Assembly: GCA_022606425.2 (NCBI GenBank)
Contig: JAHDVF020001337.1
Coordinates: 62,001-126,000, forward strand
Length of the DNA: 64,000 nucleotides
From: Lepidostoma basale
Lineage: Eukaryota; Arthropoda; Insecta; Trichoptera; Lepidostomatidae
Direction: 5' to 3'
This document shows, one piece after another, positions 44,310 through 55,800 of the stretch. A model generated the notes under the pieces. That model had not been told where the DNA came from. It ran no database searches and saw only the letters and a list, made by a program, of their open reading frames with translations. Within the stretch, counting starts at the first letter, position 1. Every line of letters starts with the position of its first letter. The position numbers and the translations under genes are program-made.

Positions 44310-44415
44310 AAAAGTGATGGTGAAGATGGTGCTATGTTGGTGACATCTGGTGACGAAGCCGACAACCCTGGCTCCAGATGTCAATCTTGTGAAGGCCCTG
44401 ACTGCCCCTTGTTCG
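44310..44415 (+). other. Candidate short exon with strong donor site
   Basis: After an in-frame TAA the frame is open from 44,310 to a good splice donor (TTCG|GTGAGT, junction after 44,415). It encodes GDEADNPGSRCQSCEGPDC, with three close cysteines. An ATG lies at 44,334. A pyrimidine-rich acceptor (TTTTTTTTTAG, ending 44,248) lies upstream, but the frame between is closed. It could be a first coding exon or chance. I recognise no family. Confidence 0.2.
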
Positions 44416-45078
44416 GTGAGTACCAACTCTATATTCTTACTAACTCGGTATTCTTATCAATATTAAATACTCAATACGAATCGTGTTGAATATTGGCGTT
44501 TTAAATAATTTTACTATTACGTTTTGACTTTTGTCTATTAAACTCCAAGTATAAAGAAGCTTTTGCTACTCGTCTTGTTCTACGATATGAAAACATGGAC
44601 CTTGACAAAAGCTATTACTAATTGTAACCTTTGAAATGTGGATATATCGTAGAATATTATAAACTAGCTGACCCGGCAACGCTTCGCTATTGCTATATTA
44701 AAGTATATAAATACACCCAATATATATTAAAGAAATACAATTAAAGTTCAATATCAATTATTTTATTGGATAAAATGACATGTGTATAGGTGTAAGAATG
44801 TGTGTATCCTAATTCAGTTCATATCTTTAAAACATTTGTTTAATCCAAGCAAACTTGCTGTGAACTTGAATAATACTAATGTGAATTGAACAATTGAAGG
44901 CTGGGCATTACCAAGGTGGCAAGTTTACAAAACGTCTGAAATGAGTTTTTGATGCCAATTGGTCTTAAACATAGCTGTGCAAAAGCGCGTTATGATTTAA
45001 TAATATAGTGTAGTTAAAACGTTACCCTAAAGATGCCACCCAAAAAAAAGTTAATATTTATCTTTTTCAGCTTTATTT

Positions 45079-45411
45079 TTAAACCATTTTTGTAACGTCC
45101 AGTCTTAATTTTTTCCTTAATATTTTAAGTGAAATTAAAAAAACAAATAAATATACTATATCACATTTGCATAAAACATTCATACATATACCATTCAAGG
45201 TCATAATAATGCTCTTAGAAATACAATGTTTAGAGAAACAAAACTCTTGATTTTGATGTCTATTAGATGAAGCTAATAATGCACATTCACTTAACCAATG
45301 ACGAAATTTGTAAATTTGTGTGATGTCTGGAAATATACATTGAATCAATTCTCCTTTGGAGTGTGATTCTACAGAAATCAGTTGATAATTTAAAGCATTC
45401 ATTCCATACAA
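45079..45411 (-). pseudogene. Helitron helicase remnant (copy B)
   Basis: An open frame of 110 codons reads NYQLISVESHSKGELIQCIF, PDITQI, then HWLSECALLASSN. The ELI...FP.I...WL.E.A.LA spacing fits a conserved stretch in Helitron Pif1-like helicases. Nucleotide-binding motifs are absent, so it is not functional. It is the cleaner of the two copies. Confidence 0.5.
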
Positions 45412-45489
45412 TGAACTTTCATTGTTGCAGAATTTTACCCATTCCAGAAATATTTAAAATGTTGCATGTAGGTGTTTCAATGTTTTGTA

Positions 45490-45940
45490 TCATCATCATC
45501 ATGAGCCTATATCCGTTCACTCCTGGGCGTAGGCCTCCTCCATCTGATTCAATGTCTGTCGATCCTGGGCAACACGCATCCAATGTCGTCCCTCCATCGA
45601 AGTTGAGGACGTCCTGGGTTTCGGGTTACAGTTCATCTATCATCAGGGCTGCGAGCGGCATGCCATTTTAGCGCTGCCACTCTTCCGATGATGTCCGACA
45701 CTCCTGTTCTGCCTCTAATAGTGGAATTAAACCAATTAATCCAACCTGTACATACCATTTCAAAATTAGTTCATAAATATAACAATCGGGTGTGGGATCC
45801 ATACATGCCAGTATCTTGCGTTGCGTGCCCCATCTCACGACATCTTCCACCTTGGAGATATCGTGGATAGCCGTGTTCCTCACCCTATCTCAAAGAGTCT
45901 TTCCTGGTATCATCCTTAGCGTCGGCATCTCTGCAAAAAT
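45490..45940 (-). pseudogene. Captured RT C-terminal fragments (copy B)
   Basis: In minus-strand order: KDSLR/TLRDR-type block near 45,900 (with the same TGA as copy A unit 1), MRNTAIHDISKVEDVVRWGT, the LLEAEQECRTSSEEWQR block, then the WMRVAQDRQ...EEAYAQ block near 45,550 and a GATGATGATGA run near 45,495-45,505. These parallel 29,507-29,975 in copy A. Confidence 0.65.
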
Positions 45941-46417
45941 CAAATAATTATATTAAAATGAGCAGTATATTAAAAAAAAAGCACTCGATCATTGTAAGAT
46001 TGGCGTGGGAACATCAGACCATTTGGAAATGTTATATTACTGGATTTTTCCAACTGAGGCAGGTAATGCTGTATGTAAGGATATGTTTACCTATCACAGC
46101 ATATTTTTTTTCAGAGAAAAACTAAAACAGCTGAAGTAAATCGTCTAATCCAAAAGATATAGGTTATCGCCCTGCCAGAACAATTTTACATTACATTATT
46201 AAAATAGATTATACCAATTCATAGAATTGTTACTTAGAATTTTCATTTCTATTCGATATAATTTAGAACTAAAACTTTGAAACATGTAATGCGGAAATAT
46301 AATCTGTATTCATTTCAACGGCAAAATAGAATAAACTGAAGATATATATGAATTAGAAATATAAATATTTTACTTACAAAACATTGCGCTGCGACGCAAA
46401 TATCGTAAATCTGACAG

Positions 46418-47733
46418 ATAGGGATGTGCGATCCGCTCACGAGTCGACTCAAAGATTCGAATCTTTTTGGTGAGCGTGTGAGCGATGATCCATAAAAAAA
46501 AGAGTGGCAGCTCAATGATCCGCTAGATCAGGGGGGTCGGCAAACTTATTAGCCAAAGAGCCAAATGCGTACTTTACAACGATTTAAAAAAAAATTGAGA
46601 GCCAAATATGTTTATTGATTTAGATAACCTTTATTATAATTTTTGCACTTCATTCAATTACGGGTACACTGAATAAAACATTATTTCATACTTCTTCCTG
46701 TGATGAAGGCGACCAGCCTTCTCTCCATCTCTTTGGTGGTCATCCTGGTGGTCGACGGCCCTCTGGAGTCTCTTGCATCACGATATTAGGAATTCTTGCT
46801 GGATCCATTCTCTCGATGTCTCTGCCTACTCCATCTCATTATGTCTTCAATGTTGCAGGATTTGCGAATTTATTCGTTGGGTATCCTATCTCTAACGGTT
46901 CTCCCCACAATAGGTCGCAGTCTGGTTCTGACAGTGTCTGCTCTTGCTTTGATTCCGTATGTTATTATGGGCCTGATGCATGTTTGTTTGTTGTTATTAT
47001 TATGTTGCAGGATTTGCGAATTTATTCGTTGGGTATCCTATCTCTAACGGTTCTCCCCACAATAGGTCGCAGTCTGGTTCTGACAATGTCTGCTCTTGCT
47101 TTGATTCCGTATGTTATTATGGGCCTGATGCATGTTTGTTTGTTGTTATTATTATGTTGCAGGATTTGCGAATTTATTCGTTGGGTATCCTATCTCTAAC
47201 GGTTCTCCCCACAATAGGTCGCAGTCTGGTTCTGACAGTGTTTGCTCTTGCTTTGATTCCGTATGTTATTATGGGCCTGATGCATGTTTGTTTGTTGTTA
47301 TTCTTAATTTTAGGCACAATTCCAGGTTCTCATCAATAAGACGACTTCGTAGTTTACTCTTGTTAAAATTCCGGTGAATCGTATATTATTGCAAAAGAGT
47401 CGACTATTTTTAAGGGATCTGAGCTGAATGGTTCCGCTCAGTAAAGTGAGCCGATTCTTCTTGATAATTATCGAGTCGTTTGTCAAAAAAGTTGTTTGTC
47501 TTTGTGAATTTTTTTTTAGCTCATCGACAAAAAATTTATCCTGGTGATTTTTTTTTTTTTACCGGAATCAACTTTTTTGGTCGAGGAGCAAAAAAAAAAG
47601 GTCACTAAAATAATTTCAAACTTTGAACGACTCAAAATGGTGAACCGTGGATCGTTAAAAAGAGTCGGCTCACTTTGCTGAGCGGAACCGTTCAGATCAG
47701 ATCCCTGAGATGAGTCGTTTTGCCCATCCCTAT
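46418..47733. mobile_element. hAT-like element nested in Helitron B
   Basis: Ends AGGGATGTGCGATCCGCTCA (left) and, reversed, AGGGATGGGCAAAACG (right) mirror 21,546-22,557 in copy A. It is longer than there because of the 152-bp triplication inside it. Confidence 0.5.
46851..47306. repeat. 152-bp direct repeat, three units
   Basis: Units start at 46,851, 47,003 and 47,155, each with TGTTGCAGGATTTGCGAATT. Copy A has one unit. Differences between units are few. 152 is not a multiple of three, so the long overlapping open frames here come from the repeat and are not genes. The units encode part of the captured RT fragment on the minus strand. Confidence 0.9.
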
Positions 47734-48089
47734 ACGTGCGTATATTTTTCAGTTCAAAAGAGCGACTAATTTCATATCTGACCACGCAAAGAGTCAAAAA
47801 AGCCACTAATTTGCATCTTATCACGCCAAGCGAATATAGACTCTAAAGATCGATACTCAGGTGATACGAACATGAAGGTCTATACTCGCTCGCACTACGA
47901 AAATTTATAAATTTACAAAGTTAATTAGAGCTCGATTAATAACAAAAATATGCCTATGACGACCGGGATACTCCATTTAGTAAAGTGTATAACTTGGAAA
48001 ATGATCAGCTCAGGAATAACCTCAGAAATAGTCCACACACACAACCAAAACTGCCTTTTATTTATATAGATATCACGGATGGAAAGAAG

Positions 48090-48300
48090 TACGAACGAGG
48101 AAGTACCGCAGTGAATGAAGAAAGGAAAATAAATCGTCATGACCACAAAGCCCAGGAAACTAGAATACTTCGGACACATTATAAGAAACGATAAATACAA
48201 AGAGCTGCAACTGATTATCTAAGGTAAAATTGACGGAAAACGAAGTGTCGAGAAAAGAAAAAAGACCTGGCTAGTACTCCTTCGAGAAAGGTTCAGTTGC
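48090..48300 (+). pseudogene. Non-LTR RT C-terminal fragment
   Basis: It reads RKLEYFGHIIRNDKYKELQL, II-stop-GKIDGKRSVERKKKTWL. This matches 'RKLxYFGHIMRN.KY.LLQLI.QGKI.GKR..GR+..SWL' of insect non-LTR polyproteins. One stop replaces a Gln/Glu codon. It directly abuts Helitron B, so the Helitron inserted in or beside this relic. Confidence 0.75.
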
Positions 48301-48640
48301 AGTACAATATTCATGTTTTGAGCTGTCGTATCAAGAGTAGAATGTATCATGATGGTATTAATGTTTCTGGTTTTTATTTTGTAAAATTCCATTTTAAATT
48401 ATGATACCATGATTACTTAATCGGTTTTACGGTGATTTTATTTATTTATTATGTTAATAATTGTATCACATTTGTTTCGCCTTGCGGGGGCATTCTCGAA
48501 CTGCCTTCTCAAACGCCTTCTCAAACTGCATTCTCAAACTATTTGAGTATGCCTACTAAGGCAAAAAAAAAATTGTTACGAATATTTATATATGTTTGTA
48601 TACAACATAAATTTAAAAAAATTACCCTAAAACAGATAAA

Positions 48641-48777
48641 GTAATCACGTTTTTATTATATTTAAAGTAATCACGTTTTTATTATATTATCGTAAATTAA
48701 GTTGAAGTTCTATTTAAATATTAAATTGATAATGTAATAGCTCTCCTGCCTCTAGCGATGTGAAGGGCTCGATATAA
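48641..48777. repeat. Short direct repeats
   Basis: AAGTAATCACGTTTTTATTA occurs twice in a row (48,641-48,690). Then 48,687-48,777 (ATCGTAAATTAAGTTGAAGT through CTAGCGATGTGAAGGGCTC) recurs at 49,499-49,580 with few differences. Confidence 0.75.
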
Positions 48778-50070
48778 GTGGAATTAGCAGAATAAGAACA
48801 AAAAAGTAAAACCTAATTTAAAGCTAAAAATGGAATTAAAGAGTCCCCTAAAACTCTTATATAATATCGAATGCATATATTTGTAAACTTTTACAAATCA
48901 CTCGTGGTTTAACGATTTTCTTGGTTTATTGCATCTACTATATTTTAAAACACAGAAGCAATAACTTATATTTGGCATATATATTTTTTTATCAATTGGT
49001 TTTAATGCCCATTGCCCGCGAGTACAAGCATAAGGAACACAATAGCTAACTGTTTTCTGTGGCACCTGATACGGCTGTATAGTCCTATTTTAAATTGGCA
49101 GACTTTGTCACGCTCCGGATAAGGATATTTTGCTCCAACGGCTGGACCCCGTCCTCTCCGTCTATCCAGCCCCTGGTACGGAACGATCACTCTTATAATT
49201 TATACAATAGAACATAATATATTATACATTTTCATAAGTTATAAAACTCACATATTAACAGTGAAATCGTAAAAATCTGATCCTCGTGTTAAGTCTATTT
49301 TTTAAACAAATATGGAATTTTTGTAATATTCAAGTATTTTTGAATAACTTGTACACTAGATTGTCCAAAGTTTTCAATTTAGTTTTTATCCCATAAGCCA
49401 CATTTTAAATAACGAAAATGTTACAATAGCTACAAGTGCTAGCGATATGTTTATTCGTTAACATTGAATGTAAGTCCAGGTCACATTCATAACTAGTTAT
49501 CGTAAATTAAGTTGAATTTCTATTTAAATATTAAATTGATAATAGCTCTCCTGCCCCTAGCGATGTGAAGGGCTCAAGATACGTAGCGGCCCTCAGCGAG
49601 CGTGACGGATCAACTCAATTATTTTTAATAGCTTTTCGTATAGACTTTCAAAGAGAAAATATTCCTTTGCTTAAAAATAGGCCCGCTGAGTTTTTAACGC
49701 GAACTCAATCAGCGGTGACCACGCGGCCGCGGGGCGGGCGAGACCGCTGGCGCTGGGCGAGGGCGTGCACAATAACTGCGAGATGACAACAGCGGCATTT
49801 CCTTTGAACTCGAAATAGTGTTATGACTTGCTCCTACTCTGATAACAATTCGCGCTTGTTTTCATCCGAAAATATTGAGCCTCTACATTAGGTTTGTTTT
49901 TTATTTTGCGCACTACGTATAGTAAAATAAAAACTTTGTAAGAAACTACACTATATTTAAATGGACTAATTCGCCGTAGAATGTACCTAAAAATATGTAA
50001 ATTGTTTATGGTTATTGTCAATACAATCGACAAATATAATATAATGTGGTTTTGGTTATTAATTATGATA
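48778..50070. other. No gene seen; GC-rich patch near 49.7 kb
   Basis: 49,499-49,580 is the second copy of the 48,687 repeat. 49,690-49,800 is GC-rich (CACGCGGCCGCGGGGCGGGC). The frame across it shows no domain. Patches near 49,000-49,190 are also unrecognised. Confidence 0.4.
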
Positions 50071-50074
50071 TTTT

Positions 50075-51490
50075 AATAATATATTTTGTAGTCGAAATAT
50101 GTGGAAGATTGTGTCGACCGTCGATAAATCGGATTTTAAATTTTAAATAAATCAATGGAAATATTTTTTGTGAATGTATACTTATACTTGTATACGAATA
50201 CTGGATTTCACCCATGGTGGCTTTTAACAATGCGCTGATGGCGATAGCCTTCACATTGTGTTAATAAAGTAGTTCTGCTAAATGCTAAAAATTAATCTCC
50301 ATAGATGGCGTTAGTGTGTGGATTATATAGATTAACCTTAAAAAGATTAACATATGTAATCAAAATCTACATAGATGGCGTATTGAAACTGACATGTGAA
50401 GTTAAGCATAGATTTGTAACATATATACAACCTCCAAAAATGTGTCTTACATGGTCATACAAAATAGGTGGAATGGGGGAATGTTGTAATTACATAAAGC
50501 ATGCGTTTAACCCAACCAATGACATACCATTTTCAGTTTCCAGTTTGCATCTTCGTCTCTATTGAGATACAATTAAAATTCAATGGAAATATATTTTTTA
50601 ATAGAAATTTCTGGTAAAAGTTCATTTTAAATAATGAAAACAAACATTTTTTCTTTATTATTATGTATTTAGTGTGCTTTCACTTGTGTTTATGTTCGAC
50701 CGGTTTCGGCAGCTTGCTGCCATCTTCTGGTACCTACATCAAAATTTATTTGGTTTGTATAATAAATGATAGTGGTGGGTGTTAAACATTCCCCCCCCTG
50801 ATTCTAAATAATGTATTACTGTTATTAAGTTGTAGTTGAATTGATTATGTTGAATGTTAATTTATTATGTTTTGGGTTACTTTGTTTACTATAAAATTCA
50901 AAAAGCAATTACAAGGGTGGCTAAATCTCGTAATGATTTTATTAATGTAATTTTTGTGTTTGAGATAATTAAGTTTAAATATTTCAAATGTCTTTTGGCC
51001 CGGTTACTGCTGTCTGAGAATTTCCCCCTGTAGTTCTGAAACAAAGATAATTACGGCAGATTACATATTCTTTAGAAGGTAAGTAGCTATTAGTTAAATA
51101 AAGGTTGGGATTGAATTATATTGTTTACAGTGGATATAGGAGAGGTGAATGTATAATACGTGCATCAATTGATCGTTCAATATTGTTTTGCAAAATTAGA
51201 ACCGTCTTTTTGATAAAGCTAGCTACTGGTATGTTGATGTAGGTGCCAGATGATGGCAGCAAGCTGCCGAAACCGGTCGAACATAAACACAAGTGGAAGC
51301 ACACTAAATAGGTACATAATAATAAAGAAATTTTGTAAAACTTTTTTTTTTGTTTTCATTATTTAAAATGAATTTTTACCAAGAAGTTTCAATTAAAAAA
51401 TAAATTTTCGATTGATTTATTTAAAATAAAAAATCCGATTTATATCTACGATCGATACAATTTTCCACATATTTCGCCTTTAAAATATAT
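50075..51490. mobile_element. rep-H4 fold-back element, split by rep-G
   Basis: The outer arms (50,075-50,164 and about 51,395-51,490) and inner arms (about 50,580-50,740 and 51,236-51,395) are inverted repeats. Each inner arm has a motif: GATGGCAGCAAGCTGCCGAA, ACCGGTC, fitting stem II GGCAG/CTGCC, GAAA, self-complementary ACCGGT and GTC. The core reads CAGATGA (right) or CAGAAGA (left), so U4 is replaced by A. The middle (50,760-51,230) has no open frame of note. Removing rep-G leaves a symmetric element of about 1 kb. Confidence 0.75.
50165..50579 (-). mobile_element. rep-G insertion with 13-bp target duplication
   Basis: It is flanked by TCAATGGAAATAT at 50,152-50,164 and 50,580-50,592. 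Read on the minus strand it starts near TGTATCTCAATAGAGACGA and ends in GTATACATTCACAAAAAA. A long target duplication and A-rich end fit a SINE-like element or short LINE derivative moved by target-primed reverse transcription. No clear polymerase III boxes were seen. Confidence 0.65.
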
Positions 51491-52990
51491 TATTTAAATA
51501 AGATAAAAAATAAGATAAAAAAACTAAATACATAAATGAAGAAATTTTGTATAATATTTTTTTGGTTTTAATTATTTAAATCAATCGAAGTTATTGAAAT
51601 ATTTTAATTCAGATGTTATATAATGCTGTAATCAAATATTTTTTATAATTTAATATTCCAAATATTTTAATCTCAATGTTATGACACGCATTTGTTTTTT
51701 TTACACTAATTGAAAACAGGGTTCTGACTTAAAGAAATAAAATTTTATCAGTAGAAGAGACATAAAAAATAATATAAAGAAAAATGATCAGTTCATAACA
51801 ATGACGAAGTCTGGGAACAAATTGGCAAACATATAAACCAGCCTTATAGAACATATGTCATTATAAACGAAAACTCGCCGTGAAATTCTTAGAAGAGAGA
51901 ACACATCTCCTTATTTGTTTGGCTTGTTATAGGTATTCGATGTGACTGTGGTAACACAATGCCCTCTCTGAATTTTTTGCCAAATAACTTTCTTTGCTGG
52001 GAGCATATATCAATGAGGTTCGTAATCGTAAATATGTACAAAATATTTACGATGGAAAAAGAAAAATGATATTATCTGCAATAATACCGTTTTTAAATTT
52101 AATTTGCGATATTTTTCTCTAAATATTTTTTTGTGAAAAATACATATATTTCATAAACATACCTACATCAAACAATGCCCCATTAAAATAGCATACAATA
52201 AAGCAAGATTGCTATCAGTTCTGAAAATAAGGTATTTATTACGTATTTATTAAACGTAAAGTATTTATATAGACAGAGAATTGTCAAATGGTTTATATAG
52301 TCTTGAATCATGGATATAAAAAATTGGCGTCATGAATCGCTGAAGAGATTTGAAATGTGGTTACACCGCAAAATGTTGCACATCCCTTGGAGTTCATATT
52401 ACCATTGTGAGAAATACTCGTATTAAATATACTTAAGCTATTAGGAATTAGATAGACTCTTTGAAAAGTACCAATTTTGTGATTAAATCTGTATTTTTTT
52501 TGCAGATATGAATAATATCTTGTTTACAATATCACATACAAATCAATTGATTTACTTGTCTACTCGTCTCATTGAAAGATAATACTTCTACATTGGGATT
52601 GTATTATTCATAAATATACCAGGTAGTTTCATGGTTTATATATATTGTGTAATATATTTATATATATTGTAAATTGAATTGAATGATTTTTCCTAGAATA
52701 GATGCCAATAATTGGGTATAACATAAAACTATACATTAAATGTTTGTTGCTTATATTGTATTTTTATATTTTTAATATTTCCCAATTCTGTATCTTCTTT
52801 GTGTTTAATATTATTTGTATTCTGTAGTCATAAGCGATTTTTTAATGTACTGTTATGTTTATGATTTTAAAAAATAAATTGAAATGAGTATAATGAAATA
52901 AAAAAAATATTTTTATATTGATTAAATTTGTGTATCGCTAATGAGCTATATTATTGTAAACAAACCCTATTAAAATGTGATTATTTTTAC
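51491..52990. other. No gene seen
   Basis: Very AT-rich DNA. No domain or repeat recognised. Confidence 0.5.
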
Positions 52991-52994
52991 ACAA

Positions 52995-53078
52995 CTAACT
53001 AACTAGCTAACTAACCATCACGTTATCTCCCCGAAGGGGTAGGCAGAAATAATGAACTGCCACACTTTAACCGATGCG
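52995..53078 (-). repeat. rte-1 3' terminus
   Basis: The minus strand ends CCTACCCCTTCGGGGAGATA, ACGTGATGG, then (TTAG)n. At about 53,080-53,130 a short plus-strand piece resembles another degraded terminus facing it. Confidence 0.7.
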
Positions 53079-53554
53079 GCACTCCGTCCTTCTTTTTTTG
53101 CCTCCGCGGGAAACGCAGTGTGATGGGTTGCAAACCTCATCGCCATAAATATCCCGGGTACCCTTCAATCGTTCAACGTCCACAAAATAAATCTAAAACA
53201 AATAATATAAAATTCAATCATATAAAATAAAATAACAAAACAAAAATTTCAAAACACAAAATAAATATAATAATAGATATTTTAAAATTTAATCAAACTT
53301 TTATTTATTATGAACATATTTGATTGTTCGGGTTAGATTGTCCACTTCTTGAATATACTATTTGAAGCCCTTAGTAGCCCTTATTTCATATTATTACAGA
53401 AATTATTTGTATGCACAAGAAAAAACGAAAATTCAAAGTAAATGACTTAAAACATTGTGTCGCTTATCTAAAAAAAGTAACCACTCATAAACGTTATGAA
53501 CTCAAATATTTAAAATGAACAATCAGATAAAATAAAATTATGTTACATTTACTC
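53079..53554. other. No gene seen
   Basis: AT-rich DNA, apart from the possible degraded rte-1 end at its start. Confidence 0.5.
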
Positions 53555-53690
53555 TATCCATGCATGCAACGTTGTAAGAATTGACGTGAGTATGAATGTG
53601 GAGGAATCTAGAGAGTTGTGTCAAGATAGAGTTATGTGACGTTCTTCCTTCCGGGAAAACGGCGTGATGGTTTGTTTATTTTGCAAAGTT
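53555..53690 (+). pseudogene. rte-1 copy, terminal part
   Basis: CGTTGTAAGAATTGACGTGA, ATGAATGTGGAGGAATCTAG and TTCCGGGAAAACGGCGTGAT follow the family order. The tail is (GTTT)n rather than TTAG. Confidence 0.65.
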
Positions 53691-54209
53691 GTATGATTTC
53701 AAATACAGTATTACGAGTATATCAGATAAACTTTGTTTACTAGAAAATATTTTTTTATTTCATGGAGTGTTAATGTTTATATTTAAATTTTTAAGTCATC
53801 ATAAATCATGCCGTCGGATGGCATGATAAGAAATTGGCAGATCAGCCCTTAGATATCATAGGGCAGCAGGGAATAGTGTATTGGTTATCAATTGTTTTAG
53901 CGCTCTGTTTTCTAGATCTAACTCGTAGGAATGTGCTTTCTCGGCATAACTGTAAACAAATGGTGTATTTATATCGTGCATCTCTCTACAAGTGTCGTAA
54001 AAGAGATGTCTCCCGCTATTTCGGTAGGTACTGGCAATGTGATGCGCGCTAGCTGTAATAGCTACACTGCAGTACTCAATCATACAATCACAAAAACAAT
54101 CCCCTTTCGACGTAATTAATTTGTGAGCCAAATAACTAAATAAGCTAAATTTGATACTATTTAAAATACCAGAGCATTATAGAGTTACTATCAAATTTGT
54201 AACTGTTTT
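53691..54209. other. No gene recognised
   Basis: Moderate composition; frames on both strands at 53,834-54,131 are open, but no domain is recognisable. This could be unique host DNA. Confidence 0.35.
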
Positions 54210-54560
54210 AAGATGTTCCTTCTATATTCGCCATACTTTTTGTTGAAGTTGCTTGATTTCTCATTTTAATTTTTTTACACTTTGTTTGTACAAAACTTAC
54301 ATTAAAAAAAAATTACATAGACATGATTCGGACAACCAGTCCTTTTTCAGTGTTACATATTATAAAGATACATACAGATTTAAAATATTATAAAATTGTT
54401 TACATGATCTGACAGATGTTATAAAGATTTATTTAAAAAAAAAATTTATTTAAACATCCGTCAGATCATGTAAACAATTTTATAATATTTTAAATATGTA
54501 TCTTTATAATATGTATCACTAAAGAAGGACTGGTTGTCCGAAACATGTATTGTTCGTCTA
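54210..54560. repeat. rep-H1 fold-back element
   Basis: Both arms are present: the minus-strand motif at about 54,318-54,360 (CTGAAAA core, GAAT instead of GAAA) and the plus-strand motif at about 54,516-54,556 (CTAAAGA core, GAAA kept). Stem II GGAC/GTCC is intact in both. Core mutations make both probably inactive. Confidence 0.7.
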
Positions 54561-54639
54561 CAAGTATTTGTATACATTCAAAATTTTGTAAAAAAAAACA
54601 ACAACTGGTCATAATTATAGCATATTAGATTGGAGTGAC

Positions 54640-54995
54640 ATCTCCAGGCGGTTTCTAGCAACGGCAACCATCTATGGCGGTAGCCTTTCACATTGCGTTA
54701 AAAAGATCTTCTGCTTAATGCTTAAAATACAATCTTCATAGATGGCGTTAGTGTGTAGATTGAATATACTACCATGTAAAGGGTGGTGTTGGAGATTAAC
54801 ATATATACAACTTCCAAAAATTTGTCAGACATGGTGGTCATAAGAAAAAATAATGTGGAATGGGGAATGTTGTATTACATAAAGCGATCGCTTAACCCAA
54901 CCAATGATAGGTCCTGTAAACGCCTCGACCACCATATTCTGTTTCCAAATAATTTACATATTCGTCTCTATTGAGATACAATTAATTCTTAAATA
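54640..54995 (-). repeat. rep-G copy
   Basis: It shares with 50,165-50,579 the blocks CATAGATGGCGTTAGTGTG, ACATATATACAACTTCC, AATGTGGAATGGGGAATGTT and the end TCGTCTCTATTGAGATACAA. Confidence 0.75.
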
Positions 54996-55239
54996 ATTAG
55001 AGACTAAAAATCATTAGTTGGAAGTGAAGAAAACCATATTGACGTTGTAACGGGTGCGTGGAAATACAGGGAAATACAAATATTTCAATCAGTCGACGAT
55101 TGATAAAAAGGAATTCACGGTGGAAATATTAATTAGTTCTCATGTAACAATAATTTAAGCAACGAATCACGACAATGTTATTGTTTATAATTAAAAAAAA
55201 CTGTCCTGTTCGTTTTTATTTATGCCCGTCGACAATTGT

Positions 55240-55800
55240 ATCGACAAAGTGTTTTGGTGGAAAAGTGTTGAGGATTAAATGTGTTAGGTAATGGTCGCCG
55301 GGCGCGGTGTGAATATTTCCGCCGGCGGTGTGGCTCGTTACTCGCTAGTCTTCATTTAGTGTCGCGAGAGACGGAGGTCCATGAAATTTTAATCACCGCC
55401 AGCAGTGGCAGTGTTGCCATACTTTTATTACGTCTTCTATTCTGTTTGATTGTAGGCAACACCGAACACCGGAGCGCGCGAAATTGCTTTTGCATTTTCC
55501 CGCTCGGTGCGGGAGGAACAAAATGGCGGCTCGGGGGTACTAATAATATGTTAACACGGCAGGGCGCGTGTTTATGCAAATTAAAAGGGAATTTCGGAAT
55601 TTGATAAGGCTGGAAATCGTTCTCGCGCTCGAAGGCCCTTCCCCTAACCCTGAGTATAATAGAACACATCAAAAGATGCAGGAAATTTCTTCGAGATAAG
55701 CCAGCGAGCTTCCTTTCTTTCCATTTTTTAGTAGTTCATTATTGCCGCCTGTAACCTTTCAGCCTCCTTCAGACGCACCGCTTGTTATACCGCGGGGATA
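55240..55800. other. GC-richer unique segment, possible control region
   Basis: A sustained GC-richer block in AT-rich DNA. It contains an octamer-like ATGCAAAT within TTTATGCAAATTAAAAGG (55,571-55,588) and TTTTATTACG near 55,424, compatible with homeodomain/POU binding. Both strands have short open frames with no domain. It may be an enhancer or 5' exon. This is inference only. Confidence 0.3.

Larger units (their letters stand above)
44664..48070 (-). mobile_element. Helitron copy B (non-autonomous)
   Basis: On the minus strand it starts TCTATATAAATAAAAGGCAG at 48,070, directly after an A. It ends with the hairpin, CGGGTCAG and CTAG at 44,664, followed by T. It is 3,407 bp long. It matches copy A except that it lacks the R1-type insertion and the 0.63-kb duplication, and has two extra 152-bp units. 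Cargo and remnants are as in copy A. No replication protein gene. Confidence 0.9.

Noticed and set aside
46796..47377. Overlapping 79-127-codon plus-strand frames rich in Leu and Cys
   Set aside because: They repeat with the 152-bp direct repeat and change frame at each unit. They are antisense to a captured RT fragment.
21204..48070. A large inverted segmental duplication of host DNA
   Set aside because: The matching parts end exactly at Helitron termini (TC start, CTAG end). The flanks do not match, so two transposon insertions explain it.
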